Origin: Solirubrobacterales bacterium
Lineage (GTDB): Bacteria; Actinomycetota; Thermoleophilia; Solirubrobacterales; Solirubrobacteraceae
Assembly: GCA_026392325.1 (NCBI GenBank)
Contig: JAPLCH010000007.1
Coordinates: 1 to 6,855 of the forward strand
Direction: 5' to 3'
DNA: 6,855 nt
Position numbers and translations under genes: made by a program. The notes beneath the pieces are model-generated. The model was not told the origin of the DNA. It searched no databases and saw nothing but the letters and a program-made list of their open reading frames with translations. Below are positions 1-5,805 of the stretch, one piece after another. Positions within the stretch are counted from its first letter, which is position 1. Every line of letters begins with the position of its first letter.

Positions 1-39
1 GGGGCCGGGCGGTCGCAGGTTCAAATCCTGTCTCCCCGA
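1..39 (+). tRNA. tRNA-Pro, 3' part only (5' half lies outside the window)
   Basis: This is the 3' portion of a tRNA. The T-arm is plain: stem GCAGG (15-19), loop TTCAAAT (20-26), stem CCTGT (27-31). The 3' acceptor strand CTCCCCG follows (32-38), with discriminator A at 39. Counting back from the T-arm, anticodon positions 35 and 36 are both G and position 37 is G, which means a proline anticodon NGG, most simply GGG. The implied C1-G72 pair with A73 is a hallmark of bacterial tRNA-Pro and supports the call. CCA is not encoded: the next bases are CTT. The first anticodon base is uncertain because the variable loop can be read as 4 or 5 bases. Confidence 0.85.
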
Positions 40-61
40 CTTTGAGCGAAGGCCCCCCTTG

Positions 62-84
62 TCAGGAGCTTCCCGGGCTCCTGA
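62..84. repeat. 8-bp inverted repeat at the 3' end of the DUF1330 gene
   Basis: TCAGGAGC (62-69) and GCTCCTGA (77-84) are perfect reverse complements around a 7-base loop. The repeat includes the stop codon of the minus-strand DUF1330 gene and lies 22 bases past the tRNA. Neither strand has a T-run after the stem, so it is not a classic intrinsic terminator. It may act as a transcript 3'-end hairpin for one or both converging transcripts. Confidence 0.4.
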
Positions 85-373
85 GGTAGTAGACGGCGTG
101 TGTGGTCGTGCTGGCATGCCTGTTTGTGGCCAGTTCCTTGTACTCAGGTGAGTTCCACCAGCCTTGGAGGGCTTCTTCGGATTCGAACTCGAGAAGCACG
201 GTTCGGCCTTCTGCGTGTGAACCTTCAAGAATGGTTGTGTTGTCGTCGAAGGTGATGAAGCGTCCTCCGTGTTCCTTCAAGAGGGGGAAGAAGCCCTTCT
301 CGTAGATCCGGTAACGGTCAGGGTCATTGACGGTGAAGTGGGCTACGAAACGGACTGGCTGACTGTCACTCAT
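62..373 (-). CDS. DUF1330 family small protein
   Basis: A 103-residue protein that matches the DUF1330 family, whose members form small dimeric alpha/beta-barrel (ferredoxin-like) folds. Family landmarks seen are D-P-D-R-Y-R-I-Y near residues 17-24, the GGRF turn at 36-39, an LEG strand at 49-51, and the C-terminal stretch around 61-85 (LEFES-x-EAL then WWNSPEYKEL and an Arg). The length is normal for the family. There is no signal peptide or membrane segment, so it should be cytoplasmic. The ATG at 371-373 is preceded on the minus strand by AGAGG about eight bases upstream. It stands alone, divergent from the GH6-like gene and convergent with the tRNA. The biochemical role of DUF1330 proteins is poorly defined, so no reaction is assigned. 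Confidence 0.85.
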   Translation of the reverse strand: MSDSQPVRFVAHFTVNDPDRYRIYEKGFFPLLKEHGGRFITFDDNTTILEGSHAEGRTVLLEFESEEALQGWWNSPEYKELATNRHASTTTHAVYYLRSPGSS

Positions 374-526
374 GGAGTGGGCCTCTTTCTTTGCGAGTTA
401 CTCAGGGGGAAAGTCTTGATCGTCTGAGCCTGACGGGAGTAGCGGTCATCCACTGCCGTGGAGGCCAACGACTACACCTGCGCGAGTTGTTTTGCCCCGG
501 TTTGTCCTGGGATTTAAGCCCCACGG

Positions 527-541
527 TGCATAATCCGAGAG
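527..541 (+). promoter_or_regulatory. possible -10 promoter element for the GH6-like gene
   Basis: CATAAT at 529-534 matches five of six bases of the TATAAT consensus and is preceded by TG. Transcription would begin about seven bases downstream, at or next to the ATG at 542, implying a leaderless mRNA, which is common in actinobacteria. No convincing -35 box is seen at 16-18 bases upstream. The rest of the 374-541 divergent gap shows nothing I can assign. Confidence 0.35.
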
Positions 542-1660
542 ATGCGACACGGCTACCAGAGATCGATGGATGGAATTGGGCGGTTCTTGCTCCTCGTTGC
601 GCTCTCTGGCGCTGTCTTTACCGTCGCCCCAGAGTTTGGAGGAGGAGATGCGAGGGCTGCTCATTGGGGGGATCCAAACCCACTGGGAATAACACCAACG
701 CCGCCGAAGACGAACCCGCTGCTTGGCGCACGGTTCTTCGTTGACGAAGAATGGGGCCTGGCAAACCGGGCACAGCGCGCCTGTAGAACGAGCAGATGCT
801 CTAAGGCCATGGGCTTGATTGCCTCCCAGCCTGAGACCAAACGGTTTGGCACATGGAATGTTGATCCAGGGTTACTCACCCGCCAATATCTGGACAGGGC
901 CAACGAGGCTGATCCGAGCACGGTTCCGCTGCTGGCCACCTATGGACTCACTCACGCACATTGTGGGAACTACAGCGACAGCCTTGGAGCCGTCGCCCGG
1001 TATAGGGCGTGGTACCGATCGTTTGCCGCGGGCATTGGCGCGCACCGGGCTGTCGTCTTTGCGGACATGGATGGACTGATCACCATGGGCTGTCTCAGCC
1101 GTCAAGGACGGATTCGTCGCTATGCGGAACTCAGCTATGCAATGCGGCTCTTAACCGCCCTGCCTCACACCGTGGTCTATCTGGATGGTGGGGCGGCGGA
1201 CGCGGACACTGCAGCTCACACGGCAAGTGAGCTAGTTGCCTCAGGCGGGCTACTTGGACAAGGCTTCTTTGTCAATTCGACTCATTACGACTGGACCACC
1301 CGAGAGCTTGTCTACGCCCAAGCTGTGGCACGGCGTCTTCCAGCTGGACGGCACTTCGTTGTGTCCACCTCGGTGAATGGCCGCGGCCCCCTCGTGCCGC
1401 GAAACCGAGTGCGTGACGGCAATGAAGTCCGCTGCAACCCGTCGGGTCGAGGTCTTGGTCCAAGGCCAACCACAACTACAGGGTTCCTTGGCGCCGACGC
1501 ATTCGCGTGGATCGGTAACCCTGGGAGGTCTACGGGAGTCTGTCACCCCGGGGAGCCCGGGACTGGAGTGTTCTGGAACACCCTCGCTGTCAGCCTTGCC
1601 GAGAAGGCCGACTTCCGGGTTCTGGGCCCAAGTCGGTTCAAGCCAGCCCGGTCACGCTAG
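542..1660 (+). CDS. secreted glycoside hydrolase family 6-like protein, probably with an altered active site
   Basis: A 372-residue exported protein. Residues 1-39 look like a Sec signal peptide: basic N-region, hydrophobic FLLLVALSGAVF core, and cleavage near A-R-A at 37-39. The rest follows the GH6 (cellobiohydrolase/endoglucanase) pattern: NPLLGARFFVD (58-68), a VVFADMDGL strand (171-179, family EPD), VVYLDGG (211-217), GFFVNSTHYD (241-250), STSVNGRGP (275-283, family DTSRNG), and CNPSGRGLGPRPTTTTG (298-314) through WIGNPGRSTGVC (323-334). D177 (catalytic acid position) and D215 are kept. The usual RDC aspartate is H140, the SDG aspartate is T331, and the DTSRNG Asp and Arg are S275 and V278. 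Six cysteines follow the signal. There is no carbohydrate-binding module. An alternative start at 566 would still leave the signal peptide. It may be a divergent glucanase or a non-catalytic glycan binder. Confidence 0.75.
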   Translation: MRHGYQRSMDGIGRFLLLVALSGAVFTVAPEFGGGDARAAHWGDPNPLGITPTPPKTNPLLGARFFVDEEWGLANRAQRACRTSRCSKAMGLIASQPETKRFGTWNVDPGLLTRQYLDRANEADPSTVPLLATYGLTHAHCGNYSDSLGAVARYRAWYRSFAAGIGAHRAVVFADMDGLITMGCLSRQGRIRRYAELSYAMRLLTALPHTVVYLDGGAADADTAAHTASELVASGGLLGQGFFVNSTHYDWTTRELVYAQAVARRLPAGRHFVVSTSVNGRGPLVPRNRVRDGNEVRCNPSGRGLGPRPTTTTGFLGADAFAWIGNPGRSTGVCHPGEPGTGVFWNTLAVSLAEKADFRVLGPSRFKPARSR

Positions 1661-1679
1661 GCGCGCGGGGCGGGCGACA

Positions 1680-1710
1680 AGGCGCAACGCGGTCAGCACC
1701 CGCGGCGCCT
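1680..1710 (+). repeat. GC-rich imperfect hairpin between the GH6-like and hisD-like genes
   Basis: AGGCGC (1680-1685) pairs with GCGCCT (1705-1710), and inside it GCGG (1689-1692) pairs with CCGC (1700-1703). A 3-base bulge lies on one side, one base on the other, and the loop is 7 bases. It sits 20 bases after one stop codon and 17 bases before the next start. No T-run follows, so it could be a weak or factor-dependent terminator of the upstream gene, or a leader structure of the downstream one. Confidence 0.35.
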
Positions 1711-1727
1711 AAGTACCATCGAGTTCA

Positions 1728-3110
1728 ATGACTGGGACAAACAAACCAATGCGTGTCATTGACTACAACCTGCTCGATGGCACTCAGCGGGATGAACTGT
1801 TCGCCCGTGGCACTGAGGCGATCTTTGACGAGCGTCTCAAAGAGTCAATTGCTCTGATCATTGATGACGTTCGGACAAATGGCGATGCAGCGGTGTCGCG
1901 CGCGCTCAAGGAATTTGATGGCTGCGATGTTGCCCCCGACAAGCTTCGGATCAGCGATGCCGAGTTTGATGCTGCCGAGGCGACGGTTTCCAAAGCGGTT
2001 CGCGAAGCGATCACGGTTGGCATCGAAAACATTCGAGCCTTCAATGAACACTTGACGCGAGAGCGCGAATGGAGGATTGAACTCCGGCCGGGGCTGGTGG
2101 TGGGGGAGAAGTCAACTCCCGTGGCAAGCGCTGGCCTGTTCGTTCCGAGTGGGAAGGGTTCCTTCCCGTCGGTTCTCGTTCAGCTGGGCACCCCCGCGGT
2201 CGTGGCAAGAGTTCCCGAGGTGGCGGTGATTGTTCCGCCAGTGCCAGGTGGCAATGGAGAGGTTGATCCGGCTGTTCTATGCGTCGCGCGTGAACTTGGA
2301 CTTGTCAACGTGTTCAGGGTCAACGGGCCAGCTGGAGTCGCGGCCCTTGCGTTTGGAACGGAGACAATTCCTAAGGTGCGGAAGGTCGTGGGACCCGGCA
2401 GTCCGCCGGTCGCCGCAGCTCAGGTCGCCTGTCAGGCATTCGGCTGCCAGACCCAGATGATTCTCGGTCCATCCGAGTCCATGGTGATAGCCGATGACAG
2501 TGCCGATGTCCGACTGCTGGCAGCTGATCTCCTCAACGAGGCAGAGCATGGACCCGATTCAGCCTCGCTGCTTGTAACCGAGTCGGCTGAGCTGATTAAG
2601 CAGGTTCAATTGGAGATCTCAAAACAACTTGCAGAGCTTCCGGAGCCACGCCGTTCGTATGCTTCGGCAGCGCTTGGGCCAAACGGTGGAGCTGTACTCG
2701 TCAAGGACATGGCGCAGGCAGTTGAGGTTGGAAACCTTTACGCACCAGAGCACATGCAGATAGTCGCGAGGGATGAGGAAGCAGTACTCGCTGGGATCGT
2801 CCACGCGGGTGAAGTGCTGCTGGGGCAGTCAACTCCGTTTTCCCTGGCCAACTATGTGCTTGGCGTCCCGGCATCACTCCCTACCGGTGGGTTCGCCAGA
2901 GTGAATGGCGGCATCACGGCAGAGACCTTCCTGAAGAAGATCTCAATTGGCAAGGCAAGCCCGGAGGCCTTGGCTGCTCTTGCGCCCGGCGTAATCGCCT
3001 TGGCGGAACACGAAGACTTCCCAGCCCATGCCGCAGCGGTCAGAGCGCGGCAAGAGCAGACCGTCATCAGCAACTCGGAAAATCAGACAACCCCAGGAAA
3101 GCAAGGCTGA
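1728..3110 (+). CDS. histidinol dehydrogenase-family protein, divergent metal site
   Basis: A 460-residue cytoplasmic protein with the full length and order of the HisD family. Family enzymes are zinc- and NAD-dependent; HisD oxidises L-histidinol to histidine. Seen here are FVPSGKGSFPSV (138-149), ALAFGTETIPKV (206-217), VVGPGSP (220-226), GPSESMVIAD (247-256), NEAEHGPDS (270-278), YAPEHM (338-343), LPTGGFAR (384-391) and a C-terminal AEHEDFPAH (426-434). Aligned to E. coli HisD, catalytic E326/H327 are kept as E341/H342. Zinc ligands H262 and H419 are kept as H274 and H434, but Q259 is E271, D360 is N375, and substrate-contacting H367 is A382. No other his genes are nearby. I infer a HisD-like dehydrogenase with another substrate and leave the symbol empty. 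Start: ATG 1728 has only a weak upstream GAG; M8 at 1749 is possible. It is coupled to the next gene. Confidence 0.85.
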   Translation: MTGTNKPMRVIDYNLLDGTQRDELFARGTEAIFDERLKESIALIIDDVRTNGDAAVSRALKEFDGCDVAPDKLRISDAEFDAAEATVSKAVREAITVGIENIRAFNEHLTREREWRIELRPGLVVGEKSTPVASAGLFVPSGKGSFPSVLVQLGTPAVVARVPEVAVIVPPVPGGNGEVDPAVLCVARELGLVNVFRVNGPAGVAALAFGTETIPKVRKVVGPGSPPVAAAQVACQAFGCQTQMILGPSESMVIADDSADVRLLAADLLNEAEHGPDSASLLVTESAELIKQVQLEISKQLAELPEPRRSYASAALGPNGGAVLVKDMAQAVEVGNLYAPEHMQIVARDEEAVLAGIVHAGEVLLGQSTPFSLANYVLGVPASLPTGGFARVNGGITAETFLKKISIGKASPEALAALAPGVIALAEHEDFPAHAAAVRARQEQTVISNSENQTTPGKQG

Positions 3111-3112
3111 AA

Positions 3113-3499
3113 ATGAAAGTCGTCAAGGCTCTGTGTGGCCCATTCTTCGTGTTTGCGGGAGTGATGCACTTCGTCAAGCCCCGCTTCTACCTGAACATGA
3201 TGCCCGAGTGGCTTCCAGCGCATGAGGCAATGAACTATGCGAGCGGTGTTGCCGAAGTGGTTGGGGGAGCAGCGCTCATGTGCCCGAGTCCGGCCGTAAA
3301 GCGAGCTGGGGGCTGGTTCACCTTGGCTACTCTGCTCGCGGTATACCCAGCCAACGTGCATATGGCTCTCAATCCTGACGAGTTCCCGGATGTACCCGGC
3401 GGCCAAGCGGCCCTGTTTGCCCGGCTTCCGTTTCAGGCTGTGTTCGTTGCCTGGGTTTGGTCTGCAATGAGCGGTCGAACTCAAACCCCGACCGACTGA
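3113..3499 (+). CDS. DoxX-like small integral membrane protein
   Basis: A 128-residue protein with four hydrophobic stretches (about 4-21, 41-57, 66-86 and 104-120), as in the DoxX/DoxX-like superfamily. The GVMHFVKPRFYLNMMP run (16-31), ending in WLP, together with the AEVVGG (47-52) and YPANVHMA (78-85) segments, is characteristic of this group. Members are inner-membrane proteins. Some are linked to quinone-coupled redox enzymes or thiol stress, but most have no proven role. The ATG lies 2 bases after the HisD-like stop, with AAGG six bases upstream of it, so the two genes are very likely one transcription unit with coupled translation. The coupling suggests a redox partnership with the dehydrogenase, which is inference only. 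It ends 33 bases from the convergent P450 gene, and no clear terminator is seen between them. Confidence 0.8.
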   Translation: MKVVKALCGPFFVFAGVMHFVKPRFYLNMMPEWLPAHEAMNYASGVAEVVGGAALMCPSPAVKRAGGWFTLATLLAVYPANVHMALNPDEFPDVPGGQAALFARLPFQAVFVAWVWSAMSGRTQTPTD

Positions 3500-3532
3500 C
3501 ACTCGGCCGAAGGTCTGACCGACATCAGGTAA

Positions 3533-4777
3533 TCAGGCGTGCTGAAGTGGGCCCAACTTGACTGGGAGTTCCTTCAGCTGGTTGACAAATCCTGAGATTA
3601 CGTATTTGGCTTTGCCATCAAGTTCCATCTCTGGATAGCTGGCAAGCGTTTCCTCCAAAAGGATTTTGAGCTCAAGGCGGGCTAGAGCTGCACCAAGGCA
3701 GAAGTGACGGCCGCCTGCTCCGAATGCCTGATGCTCCGGGTTGCGCTCAACGTCAAAGCGGTCGGGGTCCTCATAGATGTCCTCGTCCCGGTTGGATGAG
3801 GCGTACCACATGACAACTTTCTCGCCCTTCTCAATCTTGGTTCCGCGAATCTCCGTGTCCTTGGTAGCTGTGCGGCGGAAGTTTGCGAACGCTGGGAACA
3901 TGCGCAGCGACTCCTCGACGGCGCTTGGGACCAAGGACGGGTCTGCAATCAGCTTGGCTCGCTCATCAGGGTTCTCGAGCAGGGCTTTGACCGCGCTGGA
4001 GAATGTTGCCTTGGTGCTGTCGTTGCCCGCTGCCATCAGGAGGAAGAACCCCATGATGATCTCGTGCTCTTCAAGCCTTTCCCCGTCGACCTCGGCGTGA
4101 ACGAGAACGCTGGTCAGGTCATCGGTTGGGTTCTCACGCCTTTCAGTGATCAGGGCCTGGGCGCGCTCGAAGACGATTGGGATGTCCCGCTGCATCACAG
4201 TGTCGATCCCCTCAGGGTTGACGTCGGGGTCGTTCGCGGCGAGGATCGTGTTCATCAGTTCCGACCACATCATGTCGTCCTCTGGGGGAAGACCCATGAA
4301 GCGGCAGATGACTCTGGCGACAACGGGCTGGGCGATGTCGTGGACAACATCGCATGAGTCCTGACCCTCAAGTCTGCTCAGCACATCACGAACGATCTCT
4401 CTGATTTCGTCCTCTTGCATCGCGATGCGCTTCGGGGTGAAGCCCCTCTGGAAGAGAGCCTTGAGGCGGTCGTGCTTGGGAGGGTCCATGGAGATGAACA
4501 TGCCTCGCATCAGCTCAAGCGGCAGAACGTTTGTGGCTGTAAGGACGCCCCCAAGTTCAGATGAGAAGGTTTGCCAGTCACGGCTGACGATCTTCATGTC
4601 TTCGTACTTGGTTATTGACCAGAACCCATCCTCGTCGGGGAGCTCAAACATGTCGGGGGTGTAATGCACCGGGCACTTGGAGCGAACCTCTTTGAAGGTT
4701 TCATGGGGAGGTCCGTCAGCCCAAAGCTCGGGGGTGAAGAGTGGGATTCCCTGCGTGAGTGGCTTTGGCTCTGACAT
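3533..4777 (-). CDS. cytochrome P450, bacterial soluble type, resembling sterol/fatty-acid hydroxylases
   Basis: A complete 414-residue heme monooxygenase with no membrane anchor, the usual size for soluble bacterial P450s fed by ferredoxin and a reductase. Landmarks are the C-helix region SMDPPKHDRLK (96-106), the I-helix AAGNDST (249-255), the K-helix E289-S-L-R292, and the heme loop FGAGGRHFCLG (352-362) with C360 as the iron ligand. The general look (SMDPPKHDRLK, AGND, and the ExxR context EESLRMFP) recalls actinobacterial CYP125/CYP142/CYP124-type enzymes that oxidise sterol side chains or methyl-branched lipids; the substrate is inferred. The oxygen-activating position, usually Thr, is S254. 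The minus-strand ATG has a strong GAGGAGA ribosome-binding site six bases away. No ferredoxin gene is adjacent. The gene is convergent with the DoxX-like gene and divergent from the secreted-protein operon. Confidence 0.95.
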   Translation of the reverse strand: MSEPKPLTQGIPLFTPELWADGPPHETFKEVRSKCPVHYTPDMFELPDEDGFWSITKYEDMKIVSRDWQTFSSELGGVLTATNVLPLELMRGMFISMDPPKHDRLKALFQRGFTPKRIAMQEDEIREIVRDVLSRLEGQDSCDVVHDIAQPVVARVICRFMGLPPEDDMMWSELMNTILAANDPDVNPEGIDTVMQRDIPIVFERAQALITERRENPTDDLTSVLVHAEVDGERLEEHEIIMGFFLLMAAGNDSTKATFSSAVKALLENPDERAKLIADPSLVPSAVEESLRMFPAFANFRRTATKDTEIRGTKIEKGEKVVMWYASSNRDEDIYEDPDRFDVERNPEHQAFGAGGRHFCLGAALARLELKILLEETLASYPEMELDGKAKYVISGFVNQLKELPVKLGPLQHA

Positions 4778-4802
4778 TGGTCTCTCCTCGAGGCGGTTGG
4801 CG

Positions 4803-4859
4803 CTGCCGACAGTCGTTGTTGGCTCAAAGCGTAACCCCTGACCGGTTCTCTGTCGGCAG
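4803..4859. repeat. perfect 10-bp inverted repeat flanking the P450 promoter, candidate operator pair
   Basis: CTGCCGACAG (4803-4812) and CTGTCGGCAG (4850-4859) are exact reverse complements separated by 37 bases. Each arm is also partly symmetric by itself (CTG-N4-CAG). One arm covers the predicted -35 of the P450 gene and the other lies just downstream of the predicted start point. That arrangement fits two binding sites for one regulator better than an RNA hairpin with a 37-base loop, though the hairpin is not excluded. Confidence 0.5.
4828..4856 (-). promoter_or_regulatory. possible promoter of the P450 gene
   Basis: Read on the minus strand, CCGACA (4851-4856) is followed, 17 bases later, by TACGCT (4828-4833). 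These match four of six bases of the -35 consensus and the TAnnnT frame of the -10. Transcription would start near 4821, leaving a leader of about 44 bases that contains the strong ribosome-binding site. The -35 lies inside one arm of the inverted repeat listed next, which suits regulation by a DNA-binding protein. Confidence 0.35.
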
Positions 4860-4867
4860 GTTAGGTT

Positions 4868-4913
4868 GCGGCCACGCGCCTTGATGGAGCGGCAGCGGGT
4901 GGCGCGCAGCCGC
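4868..4913. repeat. long GC-rich inverted repeat upstream of the secreted-protein operon
   Basis: The 13-base arms at 4868-4880 and 4901-4913 pair at 11 positions (two adjacent central mismatches) around a 20-base loop. A competing stem, AGCGGC (4888-4893) with GCCGCT (4909-4914), shares the right-hand arm, so two mutually exclusive folds are possible. No T-run follows. It could be a regulator binding region or a structured leader. Confidence 0.45.
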
Positions 4914-4927
4914 TACGTGCGTCACAC

Positions 4928-4959
4928 TGCATAAACAAATGCCTGACGCACTGTCAGGC
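4928..4959 (+). promoter_or_regulatory. possible -10 element and leader hairpin of the secreted-protein operon
   Basis: TGCATAAA (4928-4935) resembles a -10 element and shares TGCATAA with the sequence upstream of the GH6-like gene. No -35 is evident. Just downstream is a perfect 7-bp hairpin, GCCTGAC (4941-4947) with GTCAGGC (4953-4959), loop GCACT. If transcription starts near 4942, this hairpin would sit at the mRNA 5' end, a position that can protect transcripts. It could instead be an operator. Confidence 0.35.
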
Positions 4960-4961
4960 TG

Positions 4962-4975
4962 GGAGGGGAGCCCCT
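4962..4975 (+). promoter_or_regulatory. ribosome-binding site of the first secreted paralog
   Basis: GGGAGGGGAG (about 4961-4970) lies five bases before the ATG at 4976 and fixes that start. The purine run is followed by CCCCT, so AGGG can pair with CCCT across GAGC and partly mask the site. Confidence 0.6.
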
Positions 4976-5758
4976 ATGAGATACGTGTCAAGGACTTTTG
5001 CTGTTTGCCTTTTGGCTGCTGTATGCAGCCTTGGTTTTGCGGGTGCAGCATCCGCAAAAACGAATACGGCTCACATTCGTGGGACCGCGTACGAGTTCTA
5101 CGGGAACGGAAGCCCCTCAGCGGGCGGGACGATGGCTGGGGCTGTCGTCAGCGTCTACGAATATCCGACTATCCACGCGGTCGTTGCGGCCGATGGCACG
5201 TACGACCTTGCGGTGCCATACAAGGCGGCGAAGGTCACCCCATACATCAATGCGGTCGGCTACTACCCAATTTCACTGCAGACCTTCACGATGACTGGCA
5301 AGGACCTCGCTCATGTGAACTTCCAGACTCCGACTGATGCGGTCTCCAACTACCTGATGATGCTGCTCAATGCCACTCCGGTGGATCCATTGGCGACCGC
5401 CTGGAGGGCGAAAGACTGCGTCATCGTTTCCACGTTCAACGTGAAGGGCGTGCGGAACTTGAGCTACTACGACTTCTCTCACTTCGGCTCCCATGGGATT
5501 GCGAACGCGACCGCGAAGGCGTCGCCGAAGTTGACTGGGGCAGCTGCGCCGACCTACTTCAACGATCAGACCGTTCCAGACCGGAAGCAGAAGACCTCAT
5601 CGGTTGATGGCGGAGTGATCTTCACCCATGTCCCATCGGGCACCTACACCCTCACGGCTTCTCACAAGACGGCGAAGTTCGCTTCATTCAAAGCAACGTG
5701 TCGGGCTGGTCGTGTGATCAATGCAAGCCCTCCATGGGGCTTCTACCAAACCAAGTAG
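4976..5758 (+). CDS. secreted protein of unknown function, carboxypeptidase-regulatory-like folds, paralog 1
   Basis: A 260-residue exported protein that I cannot name. Residues 1-27 form a signal peptide: MRYVSR basic start, hydrophobic core, cleavage after A-S-A. Two segments resemble carboxypeptidase-regulatory or transthyretin-like beta-sandwiches. One is HIRGTAYEF through MAGAVVSVYEYP, AADGTYDLAVP and the YYPISLQTFTM strand (33-106). The other is DGGVIFTHVPSGTYTLTASH (211-230). Between them is a less typical region with TPTDAV (118-123), DPLATAWRAKDC (137-148) and a basic PDRKQK (201-206). The mature chain has two cysteines, C148 and C242, both conserved in the next gene, so a disulfide is plausible. 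There are no transmembrane helices, sortase motif or lipobox. It probably works outside the cell or in the wall as a binding or structural protein. It forms a tandem pair with the gene 47 bases downstream. Confidence 0.85.
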   Translation: MRYVSRTFAVCLLAAVCSLGFAGAASAKTNTAHIRGTAYEFYGNGSPSAGGTMAGAVVSVYEYPTIHAVVAADGTYDLAVPYKAAKVTPYINAVGYYPISLQTFTMTGKDLAHVNFQTPTDAVSNYLMMLLNATPVDPLATAWRAKDCVIVSTFNVKGVRNLSYYDFSHFGSHGIANATAKASPKLTGAAAPTYFNDQTVPDRKQKTSSVDGGVIFTHVPSGTYTLTASHKTAKFASFKATCRAGRVINASPPWGFYQTK

Positions 5759-5805
5759 TGCTGGAGTTCTCGACTATCCAAGTTGACAAGTTACGGGAGA
5801 TGATG

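Noticed and set aside
62..84. Classic rho-independent terminator for the tRNA or DUF1330 gene
   Set aside because: The 8-bp inverted repeat is real, but no T-run follows on either strand.
391..744. A 117-codon open frame on the plus strand
   Set aside because: It overlaps the start of the GH6-like gene in another frame, resembles no family, and has no ribosome-binding site.
1728..3110. Assignment as sulfopropanediol dehydrogenase HpsN
   Set aside because: HpsN is a HisD-family relative, but nothing in the neighbourhood points to sulfonate metabolism and I cannot show its substrate residues here.
3083..3502. A 139-codon open frame on the minus strand
   Set aside because: It is antisense to the DoxX-like gene, which has a family match, a ribosome-binding site and operon spacing.
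5774..5792. CAAGTT direct repeat and TTGAC sequence between the two secreted paralogs, as an internal promoter
   Set aside because: The repeat is only six bases long, and no -10 fits in the few bases before the start codon.
5698..5805. A GTG-initiated 36-residue N-terminal extension of the second secreted paralog
   Set aside because: It overlaps the end of the first paralog, has no ribosome-binding site, and would bury a good signal peptide. GGGAG is placed correctly for ATG 5806.
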